Origin: Cololabis saira | Taxonomy: Eukaryota > Chordata > Actinopteri > Beloniformes > Belonidae | NCBI RefSeq assembly: GCF_033807715.1 | Contig: NC_084599.1 | Span: forward strand, 26,096,125-26,160,124 | Direction: 5' to 3' | DNA: 64,000 bases | Shown here: one piece after another, positions 34,501 to 47,280 of the stretch | How positions within the stretch are numbered: the first letter of the stretch is position 1 | How the letters are laid out: each line of letters begins with the position of its first letter | The notes under the pieces: generated by a model | What the model was told of the DNA's origin: nothing | The model's input: only the letters and a program-made list of their open reading frames with translations | Database searches by the model: none | Position numbers and translations under genes: made by a program

Positions 34501-35718
34501 TCCCAGATTACAGAGTGGTCATAAAAATCCTGATGATAATTTCTCCAGTTCTCTTTTAAGATGTTTCAAGCAACTCATTTCAAACGTGTTTCCATCCCAT
34601 TCTCAGAAAGAATATTTCCTTTCAATGCACTGAGAACATCTCCATGAGTTAGACGGATTAATGCATTGATTTAAGATGTAATTAACCAATTCTAATCTCT
34701 ATAAACGGGATTGATGTTGGATGGCCTGTCAAATGAAATAGTGTTGAAACAATAAAGTTACATACGTCAACTGTGTTGGAACAACAGTGTGAAAGTTAAG
34801 TTTTCTTTGCTTATATTATGATTCTCCTCACTGCTAAAATACCAGAACCATTTGACACGTAAAACACAAAACATACTGCAGACATTGTTGGGATCTGTAG
34901 GGTCTTACTCTCAAATGATTGCGAGGAAACAAAAATGTGTCCAGATTATTTATATTTTCACATATTTGATTGCTATCTGATTTCTGATATCTATCTATTT
35001 ATGATGAAGAGTCTGATTGCGGCTGCCCCACAGAATTATAGTACACTCAAGAACAGGTATCTACTGCCAAACTGGAGCTTGTCCCTGTGTCCCAGGGTCC
35101 CAGGGAATTGGTCTTTAAAAGGAAAGGGCCATGGGTACAGGATGTGCTCAATCGCAGCATCTGACCTGGTAAAAATGGGAGCTACACTACCATCACTCCA
35201 GGGTCCCTCTCCAGGGATAGAGTGTAATTATGAGAGTGAAGGCCCCCGGGCCTCCGAGATCCAACCACTAGTCACAAATCACACAACTCTGCCACAGGAG
35301 GTGGCTTCCCTGAGAAACTGAACCAAAAACCTTTTAATAGGTAAAGGTCAGACACAAAGGTAAAATACGAATGTACTTATGATCAAGTGTCCAGGTTGTA
35401 AATGCTCACCGTTGAACATGTCTGTCTGCATCCGTACGATTACAGTTATAGGTTTCCCTTCATGTGGGGAATTCTCACTCAAATTCAGAACTTTTGTAAA
35501 GTAAGTGAAAAAAAAAGAAAGACAGCAGCACATTCGGAGAACAAACTCAACTATGAAATATGACGAAAATGTTGACTTGAAGTTTGGGAAAAACATGACC
35601 TCACTCACCTTCTTTTTTAAGACTTTAAAAGGCTCGTTTGTTTTGAAATTAATCGAAGTGAGTGCTTATTTTTCTTGGAGTGAGTATTGCCTTCTTCAAA
35701 ACTGACAGGAGGGACGTG
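34501..35718. other. Non-coding unique DNA
   Basis: A 128-codon frame (34935-35321, +) has no domain, signal or repeat support and I do not call it a gene. Repeated CCCAGGG-type words lie near 35090-35105 and 35200-35215. Confidence 0.5.
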
Positions 35719-35800
35719 TTTATTCAATTCAATTCAGTTCAGAAATACTCAGAAATCAATTCCAGAAGGAAAATTCGTTTCTGTAGCAAATTACTAAAAT
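35719..35800 (-). mobile_element. LINE 3' tip, decayed
   Basis: TTCAATTCAATTCAGTTCAG is followed by 'gaaatactcagaaatcaatt' and 'aaggaaaattcgtt', resembling the reverse-oriented 'actttattaatcccgaagggaaatt' end of fish LINEs. Short and degraded. Confidence 0.4.
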
Positions 35801-36032
35801 ATAGTTTCAACTGTGCTTGCTGAGCTGACATTATTTGGAATATATTAGTTAGTTAATGATACACTTGTTAATTAATGATATACATGAAAAGCTCGGTTTT
35901 AAAGCCCTCATTTGATCAAACAGGTGACATAATACTATTTGTTATATTTTCCTCAACTTAACCAAATTTAATAATAATTTATAAATCCCCATAGACATTT
36001 GGATTAAATTGATTCAATCAAAAATAATAATA
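35801..36032. other. Non-coding spacer ending in (AAT)n
   Basis: AT-rich; ends in AATAATAATAATT, the point where the next element begins. Confidence 0.5.
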
Positions 36033-36680
36033 ATTAAAGCTGCAAGCAGCGATGAACGGGCCCTCGCACTCTTGTGCACATTCAGGCGTGCTGCAGTGGA
36101 AGCGCTTGTATGACTTGCATATTGATGTCTTCAGGCCTGGACATTTAGCGGATGACACCACCCACGACTCTCTATATGAAACCGTTCAAAAGTTATGGCA
36201 GAAAGTAGAAACTATCAGATATCACAAGACAGATATAACACACCTGGGTGCACGTTACGGTTCGGGCCGTATTAACTGCCGAAGGAATGGCATAAATTGC
36301 GCCAAAATTACATGATTAAGTGAAAATGGGCGACTTCCTGTTCGGTTTCGGCCATGGCGCCAAGAGACTTTTCTCTAAGTTGTGCCATGATACAAGTGTG
36401 TAGCGATTTTCGTGCATGTACGTCAAACCGTATTGTGGGGCTTGAGGCACAAAGTTTTCTAGGGGGCGCTGTTAAGCCATTTTGCGACGCCCATTAATGC
36501 AAACCATTAAATATCTAATTTTTCACCAGGCCTGGCTTGCTTGCAAAATTTGGTGACTTTTGGGGCATGTTTAGGGGGGCAAAAAGGCTCTCCTTTCGTC
36601 GGAAAAATAAGGAAAAAGAAAAAGGAAAATTCCTACAGATACAATAGGGTCTTCGCACTGTAAGTGCTCGGGCCCTAATT
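36033..36680 (+). mobile_element. GCTGCAAGCAGC/GGGCCCTAAT element, copy B
   Basis: It has the same start (ATTAAAGCTGCAAGCAGC) and end (GTGCTCGGGCCCTAATT) as copy A, and long stretches of near identity with it (for example 'ggttcgggccgtattaactg'). It carries only one GATGACACCACCCAC unit, where copy A has two, and has an additional 'ggggcatgtttaggggggca' segment near 36561. No coding capacity is recognised. Its end abuts the start of copy C. Confidence 0.8.
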
Positions 36681-37086
36681 GAAGCTGCAAGCAGCGATGA
36701 ACGGGCCCTCGCACCCTTGTGCACGTTCAGGCGTGCTGCAGTGGAAACGCTTGTATGACTTGCATGTAGATGTCTTCAGGCAAAACCGAGTCCGATGACA
36801 CCACCCATGAGTCTTTATGTCAAACCATTCAAGAGTTATTGCAGAAAATAGGAACTATCACATATCGACCAATCACAAGAAGGGGCGGGGCTAATTTACA
36901 CCAATTAAGGTGAAGGAGTCAAAACCGAGTCAGATGACACCACCCACGAGTCTTTTTGTCAAACCATTCAAAAGTTATGGCAGGTTTAGGCAAAAAGGCC
37001 CTCATTTCGTCGGAAGGAGGAGGAAAAAAAAAAGAAATTCCTACAGATACATAGGGCCTTTGCACTGTCAGTGCTCGGGCCCTAAT
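36678..37086 (+). mobile_element. GCTGCAAGCAGC/GGGCCCTAAT element, copy C
   Basis: Starts ATTGAAGCTGCAAGCAGC directly at the end of copy B (CCCTAATT/GAAGC), so the two are head to tail. It keeps two GATGACACCACCCAC units (about 36796 and 36933) but lacks the middle part found in A and B. Its end hairpin is GCACTG-T-CAGTGC, then CTCGGGCCCTAAT. Confidence 0.8.
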
Positions 37087-37096
37087 AATAATAATA
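37083..37096. repeat. (TAA)n short repeat
   Basis: TAATAATAATAATA directly after copy C, mirroring the AAT repeat before copy B. The B-C pair seems to sit inside one AAT microsatellite. Confidence 0.9.
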
Positions 37097-40000
37097 GGTA
37101 AACAAACTGTGGAGAGAATAAAGTGTAGCAGAGAGGCGTGGTTGACATCTCCAGGGAACACCATAATGTATTGGGAGGTTATTTTAACGTCTGAACTGAT
37201 GTCGCATACAGCGCCAGAAGGTAACAGAGCCAACAGTTAAATATCCTTCACAGCGACACCTCAAAAATGACATCTAATGTCAAGAGCTCTACGGTCCCTG
37301 CTCCGCTAGGTTCTCGTTGGTCTATTTGAGAAGAAAACAGCAGATATGTGACTTCAGTTTCTAATTCTCTATCATGCGGATGATTTAGCATTTAGCAAGC
37401 TTACTCAGCTTCCTTCCCCCTTCTTTATTTTTATCTTTCATGAAAAAAAGCTTAGTACAAAATGTTACACATCATAACCACAGCAGCTGCAGCCGTCTGC
37501 CACTAGTGCAGTGCCACTTTGGTGCGAGATTCAACTTCCATTTTAGATGGAAGATGTGAAAAATATGCATAAATTAACAAATTATTGTAGGTTTTTTGCA
37601 AAATATAAGTTTCAGCTAGTCTACTCTGCATCACTTTTATTTATTTCAGTGATTTCTCATGGTTTAATCTCTTTCTCCATCAAAGCATCACTTATAGTCC
37701 TACCCCTCATTATCTGTTATTTTGCTTCTCCACTAATGCTAATGCCACAGAGAGATTTGATCTTCCCTGACGTCTCTCTTTGTCTCCCCTCTTGTATATC
37801 GCGGCTCTCCTCAAGTTCTACAATTCTCACTGCCCTCAGACTAAAAAGACTTTCAAGGTCTACTCAGATAACGTCACTGCATCAAAGCATCTGTTTCCAA
37901 TTCTGCGCATCTAACAGGGCCAGCTTGGGAATGTTCCTTTCTTTTTGTAATCCTTCTCCCTTTTCTCCTTCCCTGCACCTAATTCCTTTTCTGCATACTT
38001 CTTTTTTTTCCTCAGATTGAAAGAAGGCAATTCTTTATGTGTCACTGAAATCTAAACAATATAGAAATTCATCAGGTGTTTGTTTCTCTCGGTGGACGGG
38101 CCACTGCAAGAGCCGATTGTTCCTTGCTTGTCTGTATGAGAAAATCCCTTACTTTGGCTGACAGAGCAATAACACGGCTGTGAGAAAAGCCATCTCAAAG
38201 TGATATAACGCTATGTCTTTTGTAATACATTTGAATTGGAAAATGTTATTTTACTGCATTTGACTTTATCTATTTTGACTCCTTTCTTAAAGGTTTTATA
38301 TGTATCAGTTTTATGTGAAGCACAACAAAATAAAACAACACGTTTGCCTGGAAACTTGAGTTTGAGAGACGTGGATGCAGATAGATTCATGCAGCCTACT
38401 CTGTGGCATGGTGGCAAAAACAAAAAAAAGGTGTCTTTTTTTTTTTCTTGGTTAGCATACAACAGTCCTCAGAAAAAGGTGCTCGATTTCTCGCTTGAAT
38501 TTCCTGAAAGAGGTGCTGTCCCAGCCGCTTTGCTCCAGTTGGCCATAAATCCCAGCTTTGTGCCGTGCTTCACATTTGAATGCCAGGTGTAAGATGCAGA
38601 CTAGGGAAGCAGGCTCAGTTTCCTCTTCAGGGAGCTTCACAGGTACAACTGTGTCAAAACTACTGGCCAGATTTAAGCCATCAAAATATTTTCTGTGAAG
38701 ACGTCCACAAAAAAATATGCATATTTAAATGCCGAATTGCACATTCTTTCTTTTGTCTTTGGAATCGACAATGAAAAAGTTTATGTTTCCTGAAAAGAAA
38801 ATCCACATATTATCATACTTGTTTATCCTTTTGTGCAGGTCTTCTGTGTATCTATATAAAAGAACTGAAGCACATAATAATTACTGAAACTGTAGTTACA
38901 CACACCGCTAAGAACAATGGCTATGGACATAATGAAGCCTGTTTTTACACTGTGGGTCTCTAATCTGGGACTATGACTTGATTGTGAGGAAACATCAGGA
39001 CCAGCAAAGTCTCAGGTTTTGGAACAAGAGTCATTCACTGGGAGGTCTTGTCTGTTTTTGTGACATTTGTCACAAAAGATTCCCTGATGATATGTGCGAC
39101 AGGAAGACCGTAGTAAAATGATGCTACATCAAAGAGAGTGGATGCTCTAATGCACTCTGGATATTTAAACAGCTTTTGTGTGTTAGGATATTCTGGCAAC
39201 CTGGAGAGTAAAGATAACTGGACAATTTTCAGTAAACAAGACAGTCTGGCCTTCTGTGCTATAAAAATCCTCACTGGACCTGAATTTACATCTCTATCTA
39301 TATAACTTTTAACAAAGCATGCAGATGAGAACACACAAGTTCCTAAAGATGCATGGACATTAAGTTATTTTATAATACATATTGTTTTTTTTTTTTATTG
39401 TGGCTTTTTAAGTTATTTTCATGTTTATGTCTAAACAAAGATGCAAACAAGGAACATTTACACAACAAACTAAAGTCAGAAAAACTTCAGTGTTGACTTC
39501 AGACATGGTTGCTGGGTCTTAAAAGATTTTGATATTGTGATATCCTGAGGTTTTTCCGTCATCAGGTGACTTGGAACTGTCTACTATTATACACCAGATC
39601 GAAGCCGTATTTGCCCGGACACTTATAGATCTGTTCTCTAGGAATACGAGCTCAGTAAAAAGTTCAGTAAAAAAAAGAAAAGAAAAAGAAAGAAAACCAT
39701 CCAAAACCCAATGAAATATAGTTCTGTAAAGGTGTGCCCCCCTAAATGGGGCCAGAAATACTCCTGGCTGACCGAAGTTGGGCTGTTCAATTTAGATTAG
39801 ATTTCACTTTTTTCCCCATAGCTCCTACTACTAAAGGGTTGTCATGGCAACCTGTATTTTGGCAGAGGTGTTCTGTCATGTAAGTGTCAAAACCAAAGGC
39901 ACCCAGGGCACATGGTTCATCCATGTGATGGGAACATCACATCTGCTGCACCTGACATACAAACTGATGACCTGAAATCATATAATATCCCCTCTGAAAT

Positions 40001-41269
40001 CCACAGACCGCTGGGTTTTTTAGTTCGAAAAAACTATTTTCTATCCAACAAATTAAAAGAGTGACTTGATGTAGATATTATCAGGTTCTCACTAAGCTGA
40101 GCTATAAGAGAGTGAGACAGCAGAAGCATGCAAGCAGCCATTATGAAGGTTTAAAAACAATTCCTCTGGTGTTATAATAAAATACTCCTTGGTGATACAA
40201 GTTTTCAAGCATATTTCTAGATAATATCTCCGAAACTGCACTGAAATGCTTGTTTAGGCACAGTTTCGAAATGACAACTGACTGCTGGCAACCGCGGAGT
40301 CAAAGTGCTTCACTCGAATGCTGTAATTTTACTTTTATGAGAACTGAAATGAGCCACACGGCTGCTTCTTCAGTAACTGAGTTAATATATATGCACAGTT
40401 GGTTCTGCTCAGAGAGCCCGCAGAGTCTATTTAGACCCCCGCCCTTACGCACACCACCATTGTTGCAGATCGTCTTTGTTGTAAAATACACCACTGAAAC
40501 CCTGTACGCTTCTTGCCAGTTCCAACTAGCCCACTGTGAAAACACCAGGCACTTTTAATGCTTGTTCTTCAAATGTTTGTTTGGTTTGGACAACCACAAC
40601 TTAAAAGCAAGAAGCCGTGCTCTTCATCTCGGCTCAAGGGAATGGTAATTCAGTATGGAGTTTGTGTATTTGTCTAACACTGGTAGCTCTGGGCATTAAG
40701 CATAAACTATGCATAACCAATGTATTTTATTTAAAATTAATTAGCCCGACTCAGCTGAGTGTCGTTTGCCAGTAGAAACAGTGGAATAGAGGGGAGGAGG
40801 GAGTAGAGGCAAAATGAAAAAAAGAATGCCAGTGTGTTGGCAGCTGTGACTCTCTGGTTCCCCTGCCACACTCCAGGAGAAGATTAATAGTTAATGGAAG
40901 GCCTTTAGGCTCTGGAAATACCCCTTGTGGCCCTTACTCCTGCTCTGGGAAAAGCAAGGATCATTGTGAAGGCATCAGCATCCGTGGCAAAGCATGCCCT
41001 CCTCTTCTATTTCCCAGCCCTCTGAATCTTATTTTCATTACCTAAATAAGCAAAACATTAGCTACGTTAGGCACAGGTGCACGGTGAAAGCTGCTATGTT
41101 TCATACTTGGTTTGGAGCACTAATTCATGTGTGCATAACTTCACACCTCTGAGTCCGTTTTTAACTCAATCCCTTTTTGCCATGGGCTTATATGATCTTT
41201 AAATAGGAATAGAAAGAGAGAGAGAGGTCAATTTTTCAAATGTGGCACAGCATATTATCTCTGGCAAGG
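37097..41269. other. Non-coding unique DNA
   Basis: A 157-codon frame (37547-38020, +), the second-longest open frame in the window, shows no motif, codon-bias or homology cue. Smaller frames overlap on both strands. A-rich tract near 39665-39690; (GA)n near 41210-41226. Confidence 0.5.
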
Positions 41270-41700
41270 CGAGTCAAATCAGCCTAGCAATTAACTTAGG
41301 CTCAGTGCCGCAACGCAAATCATCAGGCTCGTTCAGGGTCACGAGGATTCTTCTCTCCAGGCAATTAGCCTCCTTCATTAATTAAAAATTCTAATCATGT
41401 TGGATGTTGGATCGATAGTGTGAATCACATGTGCAGCAGCTCACCGAGGAGAGTTGCATCTTATTTCCAAAAGCCTGCTCTGACAAAGTAATAAGCTGAA
41501 CTCGTGTGGAAGATGAATGGAAGATATTAAATTATTGACAATGTCAAAGTAAAACTCTTTCAAGACAGAGCATATTAATTATAAAGCAAAAGCCATAAAA
41601 GGTCTTATCTTTCCATGTTTGGAAGCACTTATAAGAGTGTCTGAAGTGACTCCCAAATCAACGTAACGGCCTCGTCGCTGTCTTTGGGCAGGGAATCTGA
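41270..41700. other. Candidate conserved non-coding element
   Basis: Repeat-free DNA with many homeodomain-type cores (CAATTAGCC, CATTAATTAAA, CTAATCAT, TATTAATTATA), balanced composition and no open frames. This is the look of developmental enhancers in gene deserts, but conservation cannot be judged from one sequence. Confidence 0.25.
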
Positions 41701-43783
41701 AAATATTCAATTAATTGAGCCATTCAAATCTGTAAGACACTGTGACATCACAGTGGGGTGTTTTCACACTGTATTCCTGTTGTATTTTAACCGATGGATC
41801 TCATAGACTTTTTTTTTCCAAAGGAAATTTTCAAAAAAAGAAATGTATCAATTTTTTTTTAACTTTAAAGACAGTTCAAAATAAGTATCAAATTTAAATA
41901 CTGATATTTTACCCATACTGTAGAAAACCGTTGTTGTATCATATTTAATACATGGATTCCTGCACCATCCCATAATCATACACAATAAAAAGTAAATGAA
42001 AAAAACAAATGAAATTTACCAGTGTATTCATAATGACATAACAAAAATGTTGCTTTTTAATTTCAATATATAATAACAACTTCAAATGAAAAGAGAGAGA
42101 GGATTCTGTATATTATTTCATGAGTCAGGCTGTAAAGGGTTAAATATTTTTCAGAAATCCAAACACATAGTGCATGTTTCTACTCAAAGTGGAACACGAG
42201 CAAAAGCTCAAAATAGAGCATTTGCTATATATCAAGACTTTTAGGGCCTAAAAGATGTATCGGTTCACTTTATGGAGTTTAATCTGTACCAAGAGAACAT
42301 TTTGCCAGCAGTTGAGAAAAGAAATCTAAGTCGTTTTTTGTTGGTAAATCATCAAGTGCTGCTCCGCCTTGACTCTTACCTCGCATGGGTGAGCCACTCA
42401 TAACGGCTCTGGGGACCAATTATTTTCTGGCCAAAAGAAAGTTCTTTTTCCATCTTTTCAGTATTTGCAGGCAACATTTGCACACACAGGAGCCGGCACG
42501 CTTCCTGATTCAAGTACACACACATGTATGTCGACACGAGGCGAGTGTGTGATTTCTGAAACATGAGAGACTCAAAGTAAAGTTTGTGCGCTGTGCTTTC
42601 CAATAACAGATACGTCTGTGGGGAAACAGCTGTGGTTTAAATGAGAAAATATCAGGTCAATAGAAAGACACAAATAAAGTCATTTTTGATCCCACAAGAA
42701 ATCACCATAGACCCAACATTTCCCTCTCATTAGCAGGAAAGCGAGAGGGAGGGGACCGTGCCTGCGAGAGCTGTGTTTTGTGGCTAATTCATTTCAACAG
42801 GAGGTGAATTACAACCATGGTGTAGTCGTTCCTCAAATAGTGTTGGCATATATCAATATGGAGTTACTGTTTCTTGGCTAAAGCTGAACTCTGTGGTCAT
42901 GTGGTTTTGCAGAGAAGTTGCTGCTGTGTACAAGTTTGGCCACGAGGAATCTGAGACAGACTGCAGGTGTCACTCCAGCCATTATGATGCTCCAACAACA
43001 TTCACGTCACGTGGTTTGTCATTCCCTGACAGAACATTTCCTCCCAAAAAGACATTAACGAGCGCTTTCACGCCAAAAACGTCTCCCTTCTACCCTTTTA
43101 ACTTTCAATGTGGAGTTCAGTTCTTATACTGTTTATATTTTAACTGATACGATAGCTGATTTGTGGTCGATGAACCATTTAAATATCTGTCATACTCTCC
43201 GTGGCATATCGGCTCATTAAAGTCTGCACATTACACTTCATCCATCATTTTTCTTTGGCTAATGTTTGAAGCTTTTTACTTATGGTTAATCAGGTTTGTG
43301 TTACTTTTATGAGAGCAGGAGCTAAAAAAGATCTACAGTAAATAGTTGATTCTAAGAACTGCGATCATCCTCAAGTGTTGCCTCCAAAATATAAACACTT
43401 ATAAGCAGTTTCTGTGGTCCCCTCACACCTAGTTCCTCCTGCTGGTATCCTTTGGACAATAATGTGAAGAGTTCATTTATCGGTTCAACTTTTGGGCAAA
43501 GGAAACAATAACACACTCTTTGCACTACTTTTCTATGTCTATATAACAGGGAAGGCAAGTTATTTTTTCTGAGAGACAGTGTCTAATCCACACTGCCAGT
43601 TCGTTGTGCAGCAGGCGGCGTTACTTGATGTTATCTCTAAATATACAGAGATGTTGTCCTTTGTTGTTGCTGTGGTGTCAAAAGTTTAAATGCACTTTGT
43701 TTATTGTCTTCTTCAGGCTTAGGTATACTCTTGTATACTTATATAACATTTACAACAGCTGCTTTTTCTTTCAACCACCACTG

Positions 43784-43785
<2 letters not shown>
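41701..43785. other. Non-coding unique DNA
   Basis: AT-rich with homopolymers near 41810 and 41855; no repeats or exons recognised. Confidence 0.5.

Positions 43786-43833
<48 letters not shown>
43786..43833. repeat. (TA)n microsatellite
   Basis: About 24 uninterrupted TA units. Long TA arrays can extrude as cruciforms. Confidence 0.97.
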
Positions 43834-43835
<2 letters not shown>

Positions 43836-43861
43836 TTGTAGGCGAGATATTTTGAACTAGA

Positions 43862-44150
43862 GTGCATCCATTCATTTTCTATATGGTCTTCATCCCCAAC
43901 AGAGCTGCAGGGGGAGGTGGAAGCTTATCCCAGCTGTTATCGAACATGAGGTGGAGTACATCCTCGACGCTGGCTCACAAAGAGATATGGGACAAAGAGG
44001 CACCAAGTAGTATTACTACTTTGGAGTGTGGGAGGACTCAAAATACCCAGGGAGAACTCACACAAGAGAATATGTGAAAAAGGCTCAAGCCAGGATTTTT
44101 TTTTTTTGCCGTGAGGTGACACTGCTTGCCATCCCAACTCCACACTGACA
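43862..44150 (-). mobile_element. (ATGG)n-tailed tRNA-SINE, decayed, minus strand
   Basis: In order: CATCCATTCATTTTCTATA, 'gcagggggaggtgg...ttatcccagctgtta', 'ggtggagtaca', 'ttggagtgtgggagga', 'cagggagaactcacacaaga', and 'gccgtgaggtgacactgctt'. This is the whole SINE in reverse from tail to tRNA-like head, with heavy substitution. The family is recognised from memory. Confidence 0.7.
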
Positions 44151-44999
44151 ACCAGAGCTTATTTCCAATCTAGTCTAAGATCCAAGCATCTGCACTCACC
44201 TAAAAAGAAGCTCTCATAATATCTTGTTTACAGTAAAAAACTGTTTGTATATCAAACTGCACATGGTTCCTTAAATCCTTCAAGACTAGATGCAGCACTT
44301 GTATATCTCTTACAGCCTGGCTGTATCTTCTGTTTGCTTCTCATTCTCTCAGGCCCGATGCAGGGCGAGTGGGGTTTATAAAAAGTCATTATTTTCAAGA
44401 CACATGACTTTAAAACAAAACAAATAAACTCAGCTCTCATTTTTCCTTCTTTTTATTTTTATCTGGTTTAAAGGGCTTTTCAGAAAATCCTCAGGTTTTC
44501 AGAGGCTGGTTTCCGAACGCTACTTCATTGTCTGGACCCCTGGTTTCAGTTTATGGATGCATAAATCCTCCAGCCTCCAGTTTCATAGTTCCAAGTAAAC
44601 ATAGTGAAACAGGCATCATTGTCCAACACCCTGGGAGTATCATAACCCCAACTATTTTTTTTCCTCTCAGAATTCCTTTTTAAAATGCTGTCTTTGGTCT
44701 TAAGAGATTTAAAAAACAAAAAAAATGATATACTTTCCTTAAATTCGGGAAGACAAAGTCCGGGAACACCCAGAAATCTTCCCTATATGTGTTTTCAGCT
44801 CAGGAAATGAGGACAGATTGTCTGAATTTGTGTGGCGTGTCCCCTTATTTCTTCCAGCAAGATCCTGTCGCAGTTCATAAACTTTACATATGGAGATTAA
44901 TTGTACTTTGCCACAGTTCTTGCAAATCCATTTTAGTTCTCCAAATACCTCCCTGTAGCTGAATTGGGGAGGGGAAATCTGGGAGTTATTTTAATGTAA
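44151..44999. other. Non-coding unique DNA
   Basis: Nothing recognised. Confidence 0.5.
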
Positions 45000-45360
45000 T
45001 ATGTTCCTTTTTTCTTCCAATTAATCACTTGTGGAGTGGTGTTTTCCATCATATTTTTGGCTGTTTACTATTTCTTTATCACACGTTTCCACTTCACTAA
45101 TACAAATTGCCTCGTGCAGCAGCCAGGCATATGCATATTCTTATTGCCACTTAAGACTGACTCTCGTTTTCATTCTCAAACGGAAATAAATGCCCCACGA
45201 GCAGCCATTAATAAGTTTGGCTGTTTCAGCATCAGCAGCAGAAGGGAGCGTTGCATCAAATCTGCATCCAACTGGTTGATTTTCTTAAAATTTATGACAT
45301 TGCTTATAGCTTGTCAGCTGTTGCTGAGCTGCTGTATATCACGTAACCAAGTCTATTGAC
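45000..45360. other. Candidate conserved non-coding element
   Basis: A calm, repeat-free stretch with CCAATTAATCACTTG, an octamer-like GGCATATGCATATTC and GCCATTAATAAG. A 107-codon frame crosses it without motif support. It is proposed only on composition and motif density. Confidence 0.25.
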
Positions 45361-46899
45361 AACAAACAGACCAGCAGACGTGGGCGGCATTTGATGAAAT
45401 TCATCTGGTATGGTTCAGTGCTGAAAAATTAAGCTGATCTTCTTCTTTTTTTTTTTTTTTACACTCCCTTGCAACACTCTAACGCTGACTCTGACCTGCA
45501 CTTTTCACGCACAATGCCCATTCCTGTGTTGAAGCGACTCAACATTCGCAGGAGTGTTTTGCCTGAACTGGTGAGAAAAGTTCTTCATGTTATTTATGAC
45601 GTGATTCTGAGAGAAAACTTCAAGTTGAAATGTCACAGATTAAAAAAAAATAGAAAAAGCAGAACATATTGTTCCAAAGCAGAAATATAACCGCGCTTGG
45701 AAAAGGCCCTCCATTTCTGGGAGGGGCGGAGTTTACCCCCTTGTTTTGACCTGTCTTGCTTTTAATCGCTCACAGTTTGGACGATGTGATTGTGACGGAG
45801 CGCAGATCGCTGCCACACCACCTCCACAGCTCCTCAACAGGACTTTACAAATTGTAACAAAGGTGAAAAGAAACACTCAGTTTTGCCCCCTACAGACGGA
45901 AAACACAGCTGTTTCCAATTCTTACACGAAATCCGTAGTGAGTGATGTCTGGGCGACCAGCAGCATATATCTGTGACATAAAGAAAAGCTGTTTTGTGTA
46001 TAAGAAAAAAAAAAAGTGTCTTGAGGAAAGGAGAAAAAGTGAAAAATAAATGTTTCAACTTTGTCATTTTTAAAAGCGGCTTGAGACATCGCCAGCAAAA
46101 TCCCCTCAGACGTAACAAGGTTTTATGACAGGGAGCTGCCCGGTGAAATTGTCCATGCTTGATGCTCTCCAGCGCCGGCTTTCCTTCGGAGCCTCGGTTT
46201 TGTTCATATTTGTGTCATATCGAAGTTCACAGAAACACTGATTGTTATCTATGAGGGAAGAACCATCACAGGCCCGCATCTAACAAGGTTACCATACTGC
46301 AGCTGTCAGCTAAATGGTGACGGGTGAGGTCACTAGCAGCTCTGTAACCCCGAGCCGTGAGCAAAACAGAGTGATGATTTCAAATAGGCCAGCCTTCCTT
46401 TGAGGTCTCAGGCCAATTGTTCTGTGAAGCTTTCTGTCTGACTTTTGCCTGACTTTCACAAACTGACTCGTGTGAGGAATACGCTTGCCGTGATCCGGAA
46501 TAACAGCGTTCCTCTCGAGTACAGTTTATATGAACATGTATGCATTTTACAACAACGCCCACATGAATCCAGCAGAACCTGACCCAATAACTTCAGAAAT
46601 ATTACACATCACATAATTTCAAATAAAAATTGGCAATCTGTACTCGTGCCTTGCAAAGAACAGTTAAGGTTTAAGTAGGAGAGATGCCTCCTCTTATAAC
46701 GGCTGCCTTGCTCCAGCACAGGTCGCTCTTCACATACAGATGCGACGCATTCGAGCTTTACGTTAAGCCTGTTCCTTTGAAGCATGAAATAAAATGATTA
46801 AACTGAAGTGCTCACATTTTTTTTCTGTAGATATTAAAATACATAAATAAGCAGAAATTATTATTTAGCAATGCATGCTTAGTCAAATAAAGAATACAT
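45361..46899. other. Non-coding unique DNA
   Basis: Includes a T run (about 45447-45461). Frames of 73-94 codons have no family features. The segment 46100-46340 is G+C-richer but unassigned. Confidence 0.5.
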
Positions 46900-47280
46900 T
46901 CCTGCAAGAGAAGGATTTTCCATTATCATTCGGCTAATTCTCTGCCAGCTTCCCCTGGATTTTAACAGCTTCCATCACTTCATATACAGTAAGATCTGCC
47001 AAGTGAAAACTCTCAGAGGTGATGACTTGGCTGTTGCAAATAGCAACCTGCGACACTAATCCAGCTTTAATAAATCACAGCAAACAAAGTGGGAACAGAG
47101 AGGAAGGAAGGCAATATTGTAATGACTAATATTGAACATAACGATCGAGTTAATTGCTTGTGTTACAGTGGATATACTGCATTAATTACAGGGTATTTGG
47201 GGAGATTAGGAGTTATGATTATCTTTAATTCCTCTTTCCCTTTCACTTTTGTCAATTCATCACACTTGAAATGTTTGTTC
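46900..47280. other. Candidate conserved non-coding element
   Basis: Repeat-free, with CGGCTAATTC, GAGTTAATTGC, GCATTAATTACAGGG and TCTTTAATTCC cores. Suggestive of a homeodomain-bound enhancer; not testable here. Confidence 0.25.

Noticed and set aside
34935..35321. 128-codon plus-strand frame
   Set aside because: No domain or signal recognised; no splice or conservation support.
37547..38020. 157-codon plus-strand frame with hydrophobic stretches
   Set aside because: No motif, no family resemblance, low-complexity Ser/Leu/Phe content typical of T/C-rich non-coding DNA. Its length is within what 64 kb of random frames can give.
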